Both the position numbers and the translations under genes were made by a program. Shown piece after piece: positions 33,801 to 46,200 of a DNA stretch of 64,000 bases. The DNA comes from Mastigias papua (lineage: Eukaryota > Cnidaria > Scyphozoa > Rhizostomeae > Mastigiidae): positions 1,008,185-1,072,184 of the forward strand of contig OZ025284.1 of NCBI GenBank assembly GCA_964019165.1, given 5' to 3'. The notes under the pieces are model-generated. The model did no database searches. It was not told the origin of the DNA and worked only from the letters and a program-made list of their open reading frames with translations. Every line of letters starts with the position of its first letter. Position 1 is the first letter of the stretch.

Positions 33801-34755
33801 TTACTTTAGAACCGGAGTGATTTATTGAATAACCAGTAACCATTCAACGTCATACTCTTGACATAAGCGTTTCGGACCCATTCAAGGATCCATCATCAGT
33901 ATGAAAATTTGTACTCATAGTTTTACTCAAATCTTTTAAGGAATGCTTCACAAGGGTCTTGAAAGGCAATATACAAATGGCAACAGCTACTTTCCCCAAG
34001 GGAACCAGAGGTATTATATTTTTTGAAAACTTTAGTTCCTCCATTGTCATGATAGCTATAATCAGATTCAAAAAGATTTCTTTTCTTCTGCCTTCACTTT
34101 TTCCAATTCATGCTCGGTCATCATTTCGAAATTGTACTACCGTTTATCTTCTCTATGAAAGGCTCTTTTCCATTTTCTAGGATTAGCATGATATTTGACT
34201 CTCTTGTGCTCCCAGTAGTGGGTTCGCATTACCTTTACTTTATTTCCAGCAAACCATCTCTTTTCCCCCTTATTTTTACAGCACTAAGCAAAGTGACGAT
34301 AATTGTGATGTCAATAATGAATTTTTTTGGTTGAACAGAAAGAAGTCGGCATTAACTTAAACTTTGTAGAACTTCCTTTCAAAAGCCTTCTTTTCGAATG
34401 CATCTGAACTGATTGGAATATTACTTTGTAGACAAACATTTTGAAATTTCTTGCTACAGTGAAAAATTCTGCGAACCGACTAAGTTGTTTTCTCTTTTAT
34501 CTCCCAGCAGATTGTAGGACACATGAATTGAGGATCATGATATTGATGCATTTACTTTGCAGGACATGTCCTCGATATTCTAGCAAGAAAACCATTATGG
34601 GATTGTGGACTGAATTACCAGCACGGGACAGGCCATGGGGTGGGCGCATTTCTCAATGTTCACGAAGGTTTGTATGCTTTCTTTAGCGGTTTAGCAGTTG
34701 GAATTATGGACTGTCCAGCTAGAAAACTCTGCAGTATCTTCTTTTTGCGTCTCTT

Positions 34756-34821
<66 letters not shown>

Positions 34822-37654
34822 TTTGCCTCCTGCATTCATTGCGAGCAGACTGAGTCTTGCAAAATGAGCCACCTTCTACACATTTCACACATCGGTTGTG
34901 GCTTCGTTTCGAATACGTTCACTAATGTTAATCGTACAGCAAACATGAGGTACAACTGTGTGTTAATACTTTTTTCCAGGACCTCAAGGTATAAGCCCCA
35001 GAGTATCGGAAGATGAACCACTAAAGCCTGGAATGTTTGTTACTGACGGTACGTAACAAACTGATCTTAAATCAATGGAAGTTTATAGGAAGCGGAAAAT
35101 TCCATATGTTTGTTTTCCTTTTGTAAATTCCATACACAGCACCTTGAGCAGAAGGTTTTAATTCCAGCATACTTAGCTTGCAGAAACGGATTTTACATAG
35201 TCCTATATATATCAGTTGAACTTATTTAGGTTTACCAGATTTAATTATTGGATTATAGGAGAGTTTTCTATAAGAGAGCCACAATACGGGAATATGACAC
35301 AAGAAGATGGTTTAATTTTTAGCCTTTGTTAATTGGTGGTTGGCACTGAACTAGGCCATCATTCTTGTACCTTAGTATTTAAACTTTACTGGTTTCGTTA
35401 GAACCAGGATACTACGAAGATGGCAAGTTTGGAATAAGAATAGAAAATGTCATGCTAGTGAAAGAAGTTAATTTGGAGGTATATTTTGTATTTGGTTGTT
35501 ATAATTTCTTGATATTAATATGTCTTGTTGTAAAAAATATATCTACTTCGCAGAGCGTTGTCAAGCAATATATGTTTATGTAGATGATTTTGTTCTGCAA
35601 AATGTCATCTTGTTCAAGAATGTGTCGTCAATTTACTGAGATCTTTTGAGTGTAATGTATGTTGTTCGATGAATATCGTCATTAACACAATGATTGTATC
35701 TTATGAAGTAAAATAATTCATTTTCCAAAATGACATGAACTGGTACTTTATACCTTCTAAAGACAAAAAACCTTTATCTAGTAAAACCTTTATCATTTGA
35801 TATGAGCTTGTTTGCTTGGTTGTTTGATGTGCGAATTTGAGAACCTAATTAATACATTGGAAGATATATTTCATGCATATCTGTCAATTATTCTTTGAAA
35901 ATTGTTCTCCTGTTGATAGATGTACATTTGACTTTGTAGTATAACTTCAATAATACTGGATTTTATGGATTCGAGCACATTACACTGGTAAGAGATTATG
36001 AACAGATTAGCTCTTATCGGCCTACATTTCATTGCTTTTGATTGTTATTCCACACATACAATCACGAACATCATCAACTCATGCTTAATGTTAATGACAT
36101 GGAGCCAAAATGGATGAAATTAGTTTACCTTATTTGTTTTCGCCTTTGTTCATTCTCATCTTAAGAGGAAAACCATCAAATAAATGCTTCATCTTTCTAC
36201 TATTTAAAGCCAATAATCATAGGTTAGTAACGAAAAAGAGAAGTTGTTAATGCTAATGAGTTTTTAAATTTGTTTGCTTTCATCAAACAACAAATTTGTT
36301 GTTGTTTTATAATTCTGTTGCTGTTGTTTTTTGCTTCTTATTGCTGTGCAACGTTCTCATAGTCCATCAGTGTATCTACTAGAATCGTAGCCACGGCCTA
36401 TTAAAAGCAGTATTAGAAAAACAGTACTTTATTGGCCGAGTGGAGCACACTGCTCATTGTTAAGCATTGCGCCAATTTGTGGAAAGAGTTCCCTATCTTC
36501 AGTTTTTGATGAATTTTAAAGATATTCAGTTTTGTAAGTCATTTGTGGTTCTTTTTTATATTCGATTGTAGGTTGTAAAGGATATTCATTCCTTAGTAAA
36601 TCTGTCGTTAACTCTTATTTGTCAACCGGCATTTGACTGATCCGTGTGATCAATGATTTTGATTGCGGATCAGATTCATGATGTACCAGTCAATCAATCA
36701 ATCAATCTATCAATCAATCAATACATCAATCAATCAGTCAATCAATACATCAATCAATCATTTAATCGATCGATCGATCTACCAGCCAAGTCGTACATCA
36801 ACGGTCAACAAGTCACTTGATCCTTTAATTTGTTTTTTTCAATAATATATTGATCCATGATTATTAATTTTCTTAATGCTTTGAATTGCCAGGTTCCTAT
36901 CCAAACCAAAATGTTAGTTCCAGAGATGCTGACTCAAAATGAAGTAAAAGTTTGCTCTTTATAAAAAAATCTTAGTACCTGCGATGGCAATGATGATTTC
37001 ATCATCAAACTCTATACATCTGCCAATTTTCAAAAGTTTCTTCATTCATTTATTGATGCTTTTTAACCATTGCTGATTTTAAAGGCCATTATTTAAGAGA
37101 TGATAAAGTTCTTGGATATGTCTGCATTAACGCAATCAGTTAATGAATTGAAATGTTGTGTAGAGTAACCCCCTGCCCCCATAGTTTGTCTCCTTGCTGA
37201 TACGATAGGTCTATCCTTCAGGTATTACCCCCAATTTTGTGCCCACGGGAGCTGTCCGGCAATGTTATGTAATAGGCAGTCTCGTCACATCTTGTTGTTT
37301 ATTTATCAAAACTGATTCATGGCAGAGCTGCTATAGAGATTTTGTGATATTCTGTTGCTCGAGCCTCCACTATAGGAAAAGATCGTAGATTCTCAGGACA
37401 ATGTTTACAGACTCCCAACTAAGTTTTGTGTTTCTTTAGGTCATACGTGGTTGAATTTGGCTTTCTACACCCATTTGCTTATTAGGATGCCATCCGTTTT
37501 TTAAGTAACAAAATATGTATGCTGTTCCTTTTAGATTAATTGGATAAACGACTACCACGCAATTTGTTTGAAGAAAGTTGGTGCTAAATTATTGGAGCAA
37601 AACAAACCTGATGTTATGAATTGGCTCCGTAAAGAATGTCAACCACTTGGTTAA
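24893..37654 (+). CDS. XPNPEP1: Cytosolic Xaa-Pro aminopeptidase 1 (610 aa, 24 exons, complete)
   Basis: Exons: 24893-25006, 25285-25348, 25573-25677, 25970-26010, 27492-27543, 27868-27890, 28010-28136, 28681-28776, 29231-29312, 29704-29839, 30360-30404, 30511-30597, 31414-31464, 32086-32144, 32469-32546, 32871-32942, 33352-33412, 33941-34010, 34563-34667, 34980-35048, 35402-35478, 35940-35987, 36893-36943, 37535-37654. They total 611 codons; human is 623 residues. The enzyme removes the N-terminal residue from peptides with proline in position 2. Two creatinase-type N-terminal domains precede a pita-bread M24 catalytic domain. The five dinuclear-metal ligands are intact: Asp405 (CDSGAQ), Asp416 (TTDVTR), His479 (GTGHGVG), Glu513 (DEPGYY) and Glu527 (RIENV). 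There is no signal peptide, which fits the cytosolic paralogue. Intron 15 uses a GC donor, and exon 6 is a 23-bp microexon. Introns hold LINE, hairpin and hammerhead-bearing repeats. Confidence 0.96.
26633..26734 (+). mobile_element. Very short 5'-truncated LINE insertion with target-site duplication
   Basis: An insert of about 78 bases in an XPNPEP1 intron reads, with one frameshift, as the end of a retrotransposon reverse-transcriptase ORF (DRDEWRK, then [16 protein letters not shown]). It ends in a (GAT)n run, a tail type seen on some LINEs. It is bracketed by a 12-base direct repeat, TACAAAATGTTG at 26633-26644 and TACAAAATGCTG at 26723-26734, which looks like a target-site duplication with one mutation. 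The exact LINE clade cannot be told from so little. Confidence 0.5.
31119..31269. repeat. 43-bp near-perfect inverted repeat (hairpin) flanked by 19-bp direct repeats
   Basis: Arms at 31157-31199 and 31212-31254 match at 42 of 43 positions across a 12-base spacer, so the transcript would fold into a long hairpin. The outer part of the arm (TTCACTACAGCACGAAAAAG) recurs at 12539 in another gene's intron, marking it as a dispersed element. A 19-base direct repeat beginning TGAATCAGTAATT occurs at 31119-31137 and 31251-31269 with one mismatch. It lies in the XPNPEP1 intron between the exons ending at 30597 and starting at 31414. Confidence 0.85.
33850..33904 (-). ncRNA. Hammerhead ribozyme motif in a Penelope-like element remnant
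   Basis: On the minus strand the core CTGATGA (33899-33893) is followed by a six-pair stem II, GGATCC with GGGTCC (33891-33886 and 33879-33874), one extra U lying before it. Next come GAAA (33873-33870), a two-pair stem III closed by GCUUAU, and GUC ending at 33860, the expected cleavage point. Flanking TCATA (33904-33900) and TATGA (33854-33850) pair as stem I across a five-base internal loop. All invariant hammerhead core bases are present. Minimal hammerheads with very short stem III are known in Penelope-like retroelements. Downstream sequence contains AATAAATC, as some element ends do. It lies antisense within an XPNPEP1 intron. Activity is untested. Confidence 0.6.
34757..34819. repeat. 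(TA)n microsatellite, about 60 bp
   Basis: A pure TA run lies in the XPNPEP1 intron directly after the exon that encodes the catalytic His479. Confidence 0.95.
36688..36780 (+). repeat. (ATCA)n tetranucleotide microsatellite
   Basis: An imperfect array of TCAA/ATCA units with TACA interruptions ends in a GATC-rich run (CGATCGATCGATC). It lies in the intron before the penultimate coding exon of XPNPEP1. Confidence 0.9.
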
Positions 37655-40284
37655 TGAAAAGAAGTTGATGACTTTATTATTGTATTAGGAAAGACACAAT
37701 TCTTATCCCATAGTTTTCGTGTATATGCATGCCTAGGCCATTGATTCATGATGTTTTTTTTGTTTGAAATAAGATCTTATATTGTGCATTCGAAATCAGT
37801 TGCAACTAGAATGTCAAATGTTTCAAGGAAATATACATTAAAGTTGACAGAGTCAGAATGGATGCCATTAGGAGCTTAAGTTTTTGGAAAACTAGCGATG
37901 CATGCATGAGTTACTAGAGCTCTGCGAAGAATGACCCTTCCCCCTTGCCATGCATTCACAAACTGGTTTCTGTTTTTAAAAGATAATTAAGCGTTTTGAT
38001 TGGAAATGTAAACATTTGAGTTTTATTGGGGATGGAGTAAATAGGGAAGAAGTAGTATATAGTAATAGTTTGGATTTTGCTGTCATTAGAATGTTATACA
38101 TTTTAGCTTGAATATTTGAAAGACATTTTAATATCATTGCCCTATAGACAGGCTGAACTGAATTTTTATCTAGATGAAAGTTACAAGTAAGAAACAAATA
38201 AACTGATTGTCTTTTCGAACAATTTTTATTGTACAGAGAGAGAGAGGAACTCGCAGGTTTTTTATTATCATCTGTGCAAATCGTCAAAGTGTCTCGTATT
38301 CTTCAGAAAGTGAAAGTGCAAATGAACGAATGAATGTATTGATTAATGCTTGAATGACCAGATGGATGAATACATCAGATAGTAGGTATTAACAGAAACT
38401 CCCTCCTCTAATCGAAATGTTAGTGATCTTATTAAACCAAGAAGTAAGTCAAAGAACGAACAAATAAATCCCAAGGATTCTTTGAGAATTATGTAGATCA
38501 AAGTCAATAATTGACTTTTGTTATCACATATTGTTTTTGTTTTCTTTCAGCGGCTGTTTTTGCAAAATTATATTTCGAAAGAATCGCTCTTATCTATGTC
38601 TACCCTGTTTGTTGAGAATACACATTTTCTCTCTCTTGTGAGACACCTCGTGGCGTCCTTCTGGGACTAAAACAATGCGATATTTGTGTCATCTGAATGA
38701 AAGACTTCGACAAAGCTGTTTGGATCGTGTCGTTTGGGGAGAGAAAGAGACGACGAGTACTTTGGTAAACAGGTTTTCATAGCACTATTACAGAGAAGGG
38801 GAAGTTCATCAAAGAAGACAGACTCAGAAGCGATCGATAAAGCTCTTTCAATGTTGGCAAGTTTTTTGGCTTCTTTTTCCCCAACTTGTTTAGGCTTGTG
38901 TTGTTAGTTTTTAGTTGTATTTGTTTTCGAAGGACGTTTTTCTTTTTTAATGCTATTAAATGAAAACATTTTGATTTTGCAAACTTTATTAAATATCAGC
39001 CAATTTCATAGCACTGTTCCAAAAATGAGCTGTTTCTTGTTAAATAATTTTCCAGAATCTTTGAATATTTTTACCTGCTTCTGTTGGTTGATTAATCTTG
39101 ATTGCTAAAGTTGCAAAATCGTGATTTGGTTGTTACAAACTGATTAAATCCGTTGTGCAAGCAACTCATTTCTTCTCACAAATTCGATTGCAATCTCGAA
39201 TGGATATATCGTGTTTTAGCTGATACAAATTTGTCAAGTGATATTTAGTTCACTAATGCCGAGTTAGTTGTCTAGCATCTTTCATGTTTACTCCTATTTA
39301 TGCATTTTTCACTTTTTGTTCAATTGATATTATTGTCCGTAGTCCCATCGGACCCTAGTGCTCTGTTGGACTTTCCCCTAAAGATGTGCCAATCATTTTT
39401 TATCCCACGAGGAATTATATATTATATTTCTATTCAAATCCCATTTGAGATTTAAAATTTAGCTTCTATTGTGTTTTGGCGCATCGACTGCGCAAGTATT
39501 ATGATCAAAATTAAGTAAACAGTTATTTGTTCGTTCTTTTTCAATTTCAATGGATTCTCGCGCTGTTGTGCGTTTAATTGCGAGATTTACGAATTTTACT
39601 TCAACATATGTACGCGACACACGTAACTTCATCTCTTGTTGAAAGAAGAAATTCCACATAACTGATATGTTCAAGCTTGCCAGCCATTCGGAGTTCCCCC
39701 CCCCCAGTTATTTATAGCTTTTATTTTCTTCAAAGTTGCAAATAAAATATTTCACCACCCCTATCCAAATTTGACAAATTAAAATTTTTAAAGTTAATAA
39801 TGTAACCTATATTGATTATTTCAGCTACATCGAACACCAGTTTGGTTCACCTTTTTGTTCCTTGTTTACCATGGTAAGCATTTTATGCTATATGGACGAA
39901 ATTTCAGGGAAATTTTTCATTTTCATTACCATATATCATACCTTCTTATTTATCAACAATCCTTGTATCATTTTGTTCTTTACTGCGTGAATGTCCTAAC
40001 ATAACAAAAATGTTACTGCGACCTACGTGTAAAAATTGAACTTTGCATTACCTCGTATTACTTTTGTGTAACCTAGTACTGCTGTTGCACGAATCCCTCC
40101 ATGTTTCATGTGCCTTTCCCTTCATCTTCTGTCATCTTCAATTGTCTTCAATAGATCTTCTTCTGCAATCAGAAATGAATTTTGAAATTCGTTTGCCTTC
40201 ATTTTGTCATTGTCTTATTTTATATTTATGCACCTATAAATTGGTTTGCAAGTCAGTATGATAATTGTGCTGGACAAAAGTTTA
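37655..40284. other. Intergenic region between XPNPEP1 and the EAR-repeat gene
   Basis: The first part is the likely XPNPEP1 3' UTR. From about 38.3 to 40.2 kb I see no supported gene, repeat array or RNA. The promoter of the EAR-repeat gene should lie near the right end, and a short upstream non-coding exon cannot be excluded. Confidence 0.45.
38197..38202 (+). terminator. Possible poly(A) signal of XPNPEP1
   Basis: This is the first clear AATAAA after the XPNPEP1 stop codon, about 540 bases downstream. Confidence 0.3.
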
Positions 40285-43200
40285 ATGGATATGATTGCTT
40301 TATACTGTTTAGTCTCTGGATCCCTCAGTACCCAAAATTCGGCTGTCAACCAATACATCGAAAGTGCAATTGCAAAATTAAAGTTAAAGCTTCACCAGGC
40401 TTCACAGCGTCATGAAGGAAGGAGCAGAAGATCACTAGCTTCTCCAGCCCCTTTGAATGCCTCAAGTAAATATTTGAATAATATTGTTTTGAATAGTTTT
40501 CAGACTCTTACATCAAGTGGACAATGGAATTGGCAATGAGTAATAAGTCTTTTTAGTCATCCTAGTTGATGTGGTAGTATCGAAGAACTATCTTTAAAGG
40601 CATAGAAATGTCTTTGTTTTGCGTTTTAGTCCTGATCTTAAAGTTCATTCTCAAGCTGCGGTTTTCTACCACCAAATAGGTAGAAAATAGCGGAAAGTTT
40701 CTTTAATTAATATAGTTAGTTATGTAGACGTTGGGAATTTCTGGTGTTAGCTGGCTACGATGTTTAAGACTCTTACAAGAGTAATTTCGAATAGTATCGA
40801 GTGATATTTATTAGGCCTGCAAATAATTTCATGGACATCAATATTTATTTTGGTTGTTTTTGATTTTTATTTGTTCTTTCTGTTTATGATATTTGAACTG
40901 TAAGTACCAGTTATGATGGGTGCTTCGATGATTCAGTGTACATTCCCGCCATGATAGATCCCGCCATGACAGACACAGTAGCTGTATTTCTTGTTGTTCT
41001 TTGTTTAGTTTATCATATAAAATGTATCTATTTTCTTGTATCTGACGACCTTCGTATTTGCATCATTTGCTATATTAATTCTGCGGGAATAGACGTTGTG
41101 GCTTGAACTGAACCGAGAACATCTAACGTACATATGTCATGCCTTTTATCCTATTTTTACTATTCTCATAATATTTTTACAAACATTGAACTATACCCCA
41201 GAGTTCATTAGTTAATTTCACTTTCCAGAGTTGATTAGCGAATGCTCATATTGGACTTTTTTCTTGTAGATACTGAACTTCATCTTTCATCAATTAAGCC
41301 GATAGGGCTTATAAATTCATCACAAGCCGCAGAAATCCAACCATTCCAAATTGGAGTCAACCAGTATATTGCAGTTGTTAATCAAGGGACGAACAGTGCG
41401 TCAGAAATTTATCAATTGAAAAATGGCGGTCGGTTGGCATTAGTGCAACGGTTTAATGGTCCGGTATTTATTGATTTTCAGTTTCTTGATTTTGGGAGAG
41501 AAAAATACGTTGCGTTCGTGGAAAACAATGGGAAGGGTTGGGATGGGCAAACCTCGTATGCAAGGTTGGTTTATGTGTTTCGGTACGTGCCCTCTTTTAC
41601 AGGAAATTCGCTGTTCCATTTTGCTTTTCACATCGAGGCTCATGGAGGGACAAGTGTGAAAGGTTTCCTTCACAATGAGAACCAGTATTATGTAATTGCA
41701 AATTCAAGAAGCGACAAGGGCTCATGTGACGTACATTCTACTCTTTATGTGAAGACGGCGAATGGCTTGCTCAATGTGCAAACTTTTGAAACACAAGGTG
41801 CTGAGGATGTTGAGGTGTTCGTAATTAGAGGCCTTGTTTACTTGGTGTTTGCGAACCACCGCGATGCTCATGGAATGGTCGACATCTATTCAAAGATTTA
41901 CAGGTTTTGTTTTATTTATATTATAAGCTGTTGTTGATGTCACCCAGGGAGAAGATTAATGAAATGCCCCTTTTTCTATGACGTTTATTGCCAGATTCAG
42001 TTTTTGACCCCCAACTAATTTGTTATATTCTCGCAAATTGCTTTATATGGAAGAAAATTGGTGGCCAGTTTGGGACTTTGCATTACTTTATATAGTGGCC
42101 TCTGTATGCCGATTGAGTTTTATGAATGAAATGTTTTATCAAAATAATTTGATTCACAATCCGAAAAATCTAAATAAATCATGTATTTGCATAAGCTTCT
42201 TTTAATGTTGTTCACGTTTTTATATTTGAAAATATAAGTATGATAACAGGTCTAAAGAAATAATGAATAATGAAAGAAATAAAGGGCTGCAATGCAGCAG
42301 GCTCTACAAATGATAATAATCTACCGATATTATGTTTCTTTCATAGACATTATTTAAATTTGTTGATTAATTTATTACGCATTTATTATATATTAGAAAC
42401 TAGCTCTCAGTCCGGATCTTTCTTAATATTTTGTGAAATCCAGCCTGAAGTGCTGTTTATAATTCTTGAAGACGAATTTGGACTTCAATGTTTCAATTTA
42501 AGTTTTGCCATTATAGTGTGTACAAATTGAATTACCTTAAATGATGAATTTATTTCCACTTTAATTAAAAAGGTTTCTTATAAAAACAGTTTTTCAAGTT
42601 TACTTTTTGAAGTTCAGCCTGCTTGTAGGTGTTAAATGTTTCTTAGTCTTTGGCTGACTTGAGCCTCATTTTTTTTATATAGTTGTTTCTTAAAAACATG
42701 TATGCTTTTATATTGTAAGTTCATCGCTTTATCTTGAATGATGGATCGGCTATTTATAAAGATACCTCTTACATCTTAGAGAACAATCGTCGAGTGAAAG
42801 CGGAGCATATATTTCTTTCGAATACATCCAAAGCATTCTCACCCATGGAGCGCGTGACGTGGAATATTTTGAAATGAAAAATCATTACTATATAGTCGTA
42901 GCCAACGAGTTTTCACAACTCATTAGCTATAAATCTGATCAGATAACGAAATCAAAAAGAAGAGTTATTGTTAATGATTATGAAGTTGACTCGGTTGTAT
43001 ACTGGTGGAGTGGAAGTTTCTTTGTCGAATGGCAACGTATCCCAACTTCTGGCGCCATGAAATGGGAAGCTTTCACTGGCCCTATGGGGGAACAATTTCT
43101 AGTTGTAGCTAACTCAAGGTCTCAAGCAGTTATCTATGCCTATGATCATCAAAGTGGACTTTTCAAGCCGACGGGTGTTCAAGGTGTGAACCCATTTCCA

Positions 43201-46200
43201 AACAGTGCTCATATTCCAGATGTCAGGTCAGTAAAAGCGTTTTCGTTAAACGGATGGACATACTTGACGGTGGCAAATTTCAATAAAAGTAGTGGCAACA
43301 ACCTTTTCAGATTAAATTTTACATATAATGATGTACCAAAGGCAGGCCCATCTGTTGACGAGAAACTGTTGGTATCAATAAATGAGATCAAAGCTAGAAT
43401 GAACAAGGTATGAATATCATCATTTCTTTTAATTTATTTTTTAGATCTATTGACGTTCAAGTTGTTTATTTGTTTATACTCTGTATTTTGTACCCTAATA
43501 GCTACTGAATTTCTCTTTAATCGTATGTTATCAGGTTTCCTTTTTCCCTATAACAAATGAAAGGGAAAAAGGAAACCGTGAAATTGTAGGTGGGCATATG
43601 CTCTTAAAAATAAACTGTTGTCTGCCTTTTTTGCCTGTCTAGGTAAGAGAGTGGAGCACAAAGTTGCAGAATTGTCTTCACAAAATTATGACTGTTGGTG
43701 GTAGCCAGACAGCCTTTGGTGCTTTTTCTTTTAAAAGTGTCACTGTGAACAACATGAAAATACAGGGTAATCTCATCTACAAGGAGGAAACGAAACCCAA
43801 CCTCATACAAAGTGCAGTTCAGAATTCGATCAACTTACAGAAGATTCTGACAATTCAGATTAAGAAAATAAAAGAACTGGAACACAGATTGAATGATTCT
43901 GTATCGCCGTCCAAATCAAACGAAGTCGTTGGTGAGAAGATATTCAAAAACAAAGTGAAATTTGATCGTGTGACTGTTAGTGAATCGATAATCGGGACAA
44001 TCAATGGCATCAACTTGACAGATTTAAATCAACGTGCATGGAGTAAAAGCAAGGCGCAGTTGATCACAGGAAGTACAGTTTTTATGAGAGATGTAAAAAT
44101 ACTTGGAGATTTGGAAGTTGCAGGTTAAGTGACAATTTTAATATCAGTCAGATTCCCGTTTCACTTTTTCGCTGTATAATATACGGCCCTATTTTTGCAA
44201 TTTTTATCGTCGTGCGAATCGCTCTATAATGATTGTATTCTGTGTTTTTTGTTATGCTATATTTTATTTAATTTCACGTTTGCATTGCGTTGTATTGCAG
44301 TCGCTTGTTTTGTATGTGATTGCATCCATTTTTTTATCGAATTGCACTGTATCGTACTGTCGTTACCAGTGATGTATTCCACCTCACCTCATTTGGTATG
44401 ATCGTGTTTCCTCTTATTGTATACTTTTGCATTTATAATCAAATGAACCCTTAATTGCATCATCTTATTGAATGAAGCTCTTAACTTCTCAACCGAGCTT
44501 TGGCTATATTTTCTAGTTCACTTTTCAATTCTCATTTCCAAATCGTCTTCTCATTGCTGTTTGGTGTTTGCATTCAAGGAAGTGTCAATGGGGTACAAAT
44601 TCCTGAAGACATTATGACAACCAACACAGACCAGCGTATTCATGGTAGAAAAGTGTTCATACAACCAGTGGACCTGCAAGGAAACTTGGTTACAGTCAAC
44701 GCAACTGTGAATGGCCTAAGGATACCAGAAGATTTTGTCCTAAGAAATACTCGCCAGACGATCTTTGGAAGGAAAGTATTCAATGGCGCTCTTGGAGTTA
44801 AAAAGTCAATTGTTGTGAATGGACTGACGAATGGCAGAGATCTCTCTGAATTTAGCAAACGAGTTGTGACGCTGTCTACTGATCAGGTTATCACAGGAGC
44901 TAAAACATTCCTGAGTGGATTTGGTGTTGAAGGTAATCTTGATGTATCTGGATTGGTGGATGGAGTGAATCTAACGGAACTTGATTTGGATGCTGCACGG
45001 ATTAACCAAAGAGAGATTATCAGAGGTACACTTGTTCATTAAAGAATTTATTTTTTCTCCAAGTTAATCAGGCTTCAATTGCTAGTCCATAGGATGCAAT
45101 AACCGATCCGCTTGCTCTAGAAAACGTTGCCAGGTCACTGAGCATTTGATAGGAATAGAATCTTGTCGTCACCGTGGCTCTCCTACTTGGCCTAAACTAA
45201 CTGAACTTTTTTACAAACTCTTCAATCGTAAGGGAGACAAAATAACTCAGAGAAGGTAAGATAGAAATGGATCCTTTTGGAACGTACACGAGCGGTGACA
45301 AGATTCCGATTCTGCGATGTTGTTTAGAATTAGAGCTATCTACACTACTGAATGCTATGTGAATTCTTTTCTTAACTAAATCAAAGCTAAATTAATTTGA
45401 TTTACGCAATGATAGTCTATCTCTTCAAATATTCAGCCAAGTGATACGCTATCATGAGTCAATGAGTTACTTTTATTTAAATGTTTCCTGGCATTTGCTT
45501 GACTTCCCTATTTTGGCCGTACTACATTTAGAGTAAAATAGGCGGAAATTTATATGTAACTTTTATCCACAAGTTTGCTCTTTGATTAATGATGTAGTTA
45601 GCATCATTACATGGCATCTTAAACATCATGCTTATTGGACAAAATTGTTTACAATCTATTTTGACTTCTTTGAATATTCCCATCAATTTGCTGCTATTTT
45701 CTATTTATTTCACTAAGTTATTTTCTAATCTTGTTTTCAACAATCATTTGTCTTTCTGTGTTTCCAAAGTATTAATTTGTTTGTTTTCCATATAAGTAAA
45801 TCTTTAATTTATTGAAATGTATCATTAATTTGTTGATTGCAGAATATGGTTCTAAATGTAGAAAGACATTTAAGTTGAATCTTACGTAATTTGTATTTTC
45901 TGTTAATTCCCATTTGTTACAAAACCACCAATTCAACATCTTCAGTTGTTTAAATTTTATTCAAGGAAAGAAAACTATAACTGGTTCTGTGAATGTTGCG
46001 CAAAATTTAGAAGCCAAATCGTCTATAAATGGTGTAAGACTACAAGATGACGTCATGACAACAAAAACCAACCAAACTATCAACGTAAAGAAAACATTCA
46101 CCAACATCAACGTCAAAGGTCTGAAAAAGCATTTTTCGCTGAAAGCTTTATAGTCTGTTACTAGCTAATATGCGGTTCATTCTTCCTAACTGGAATCATT

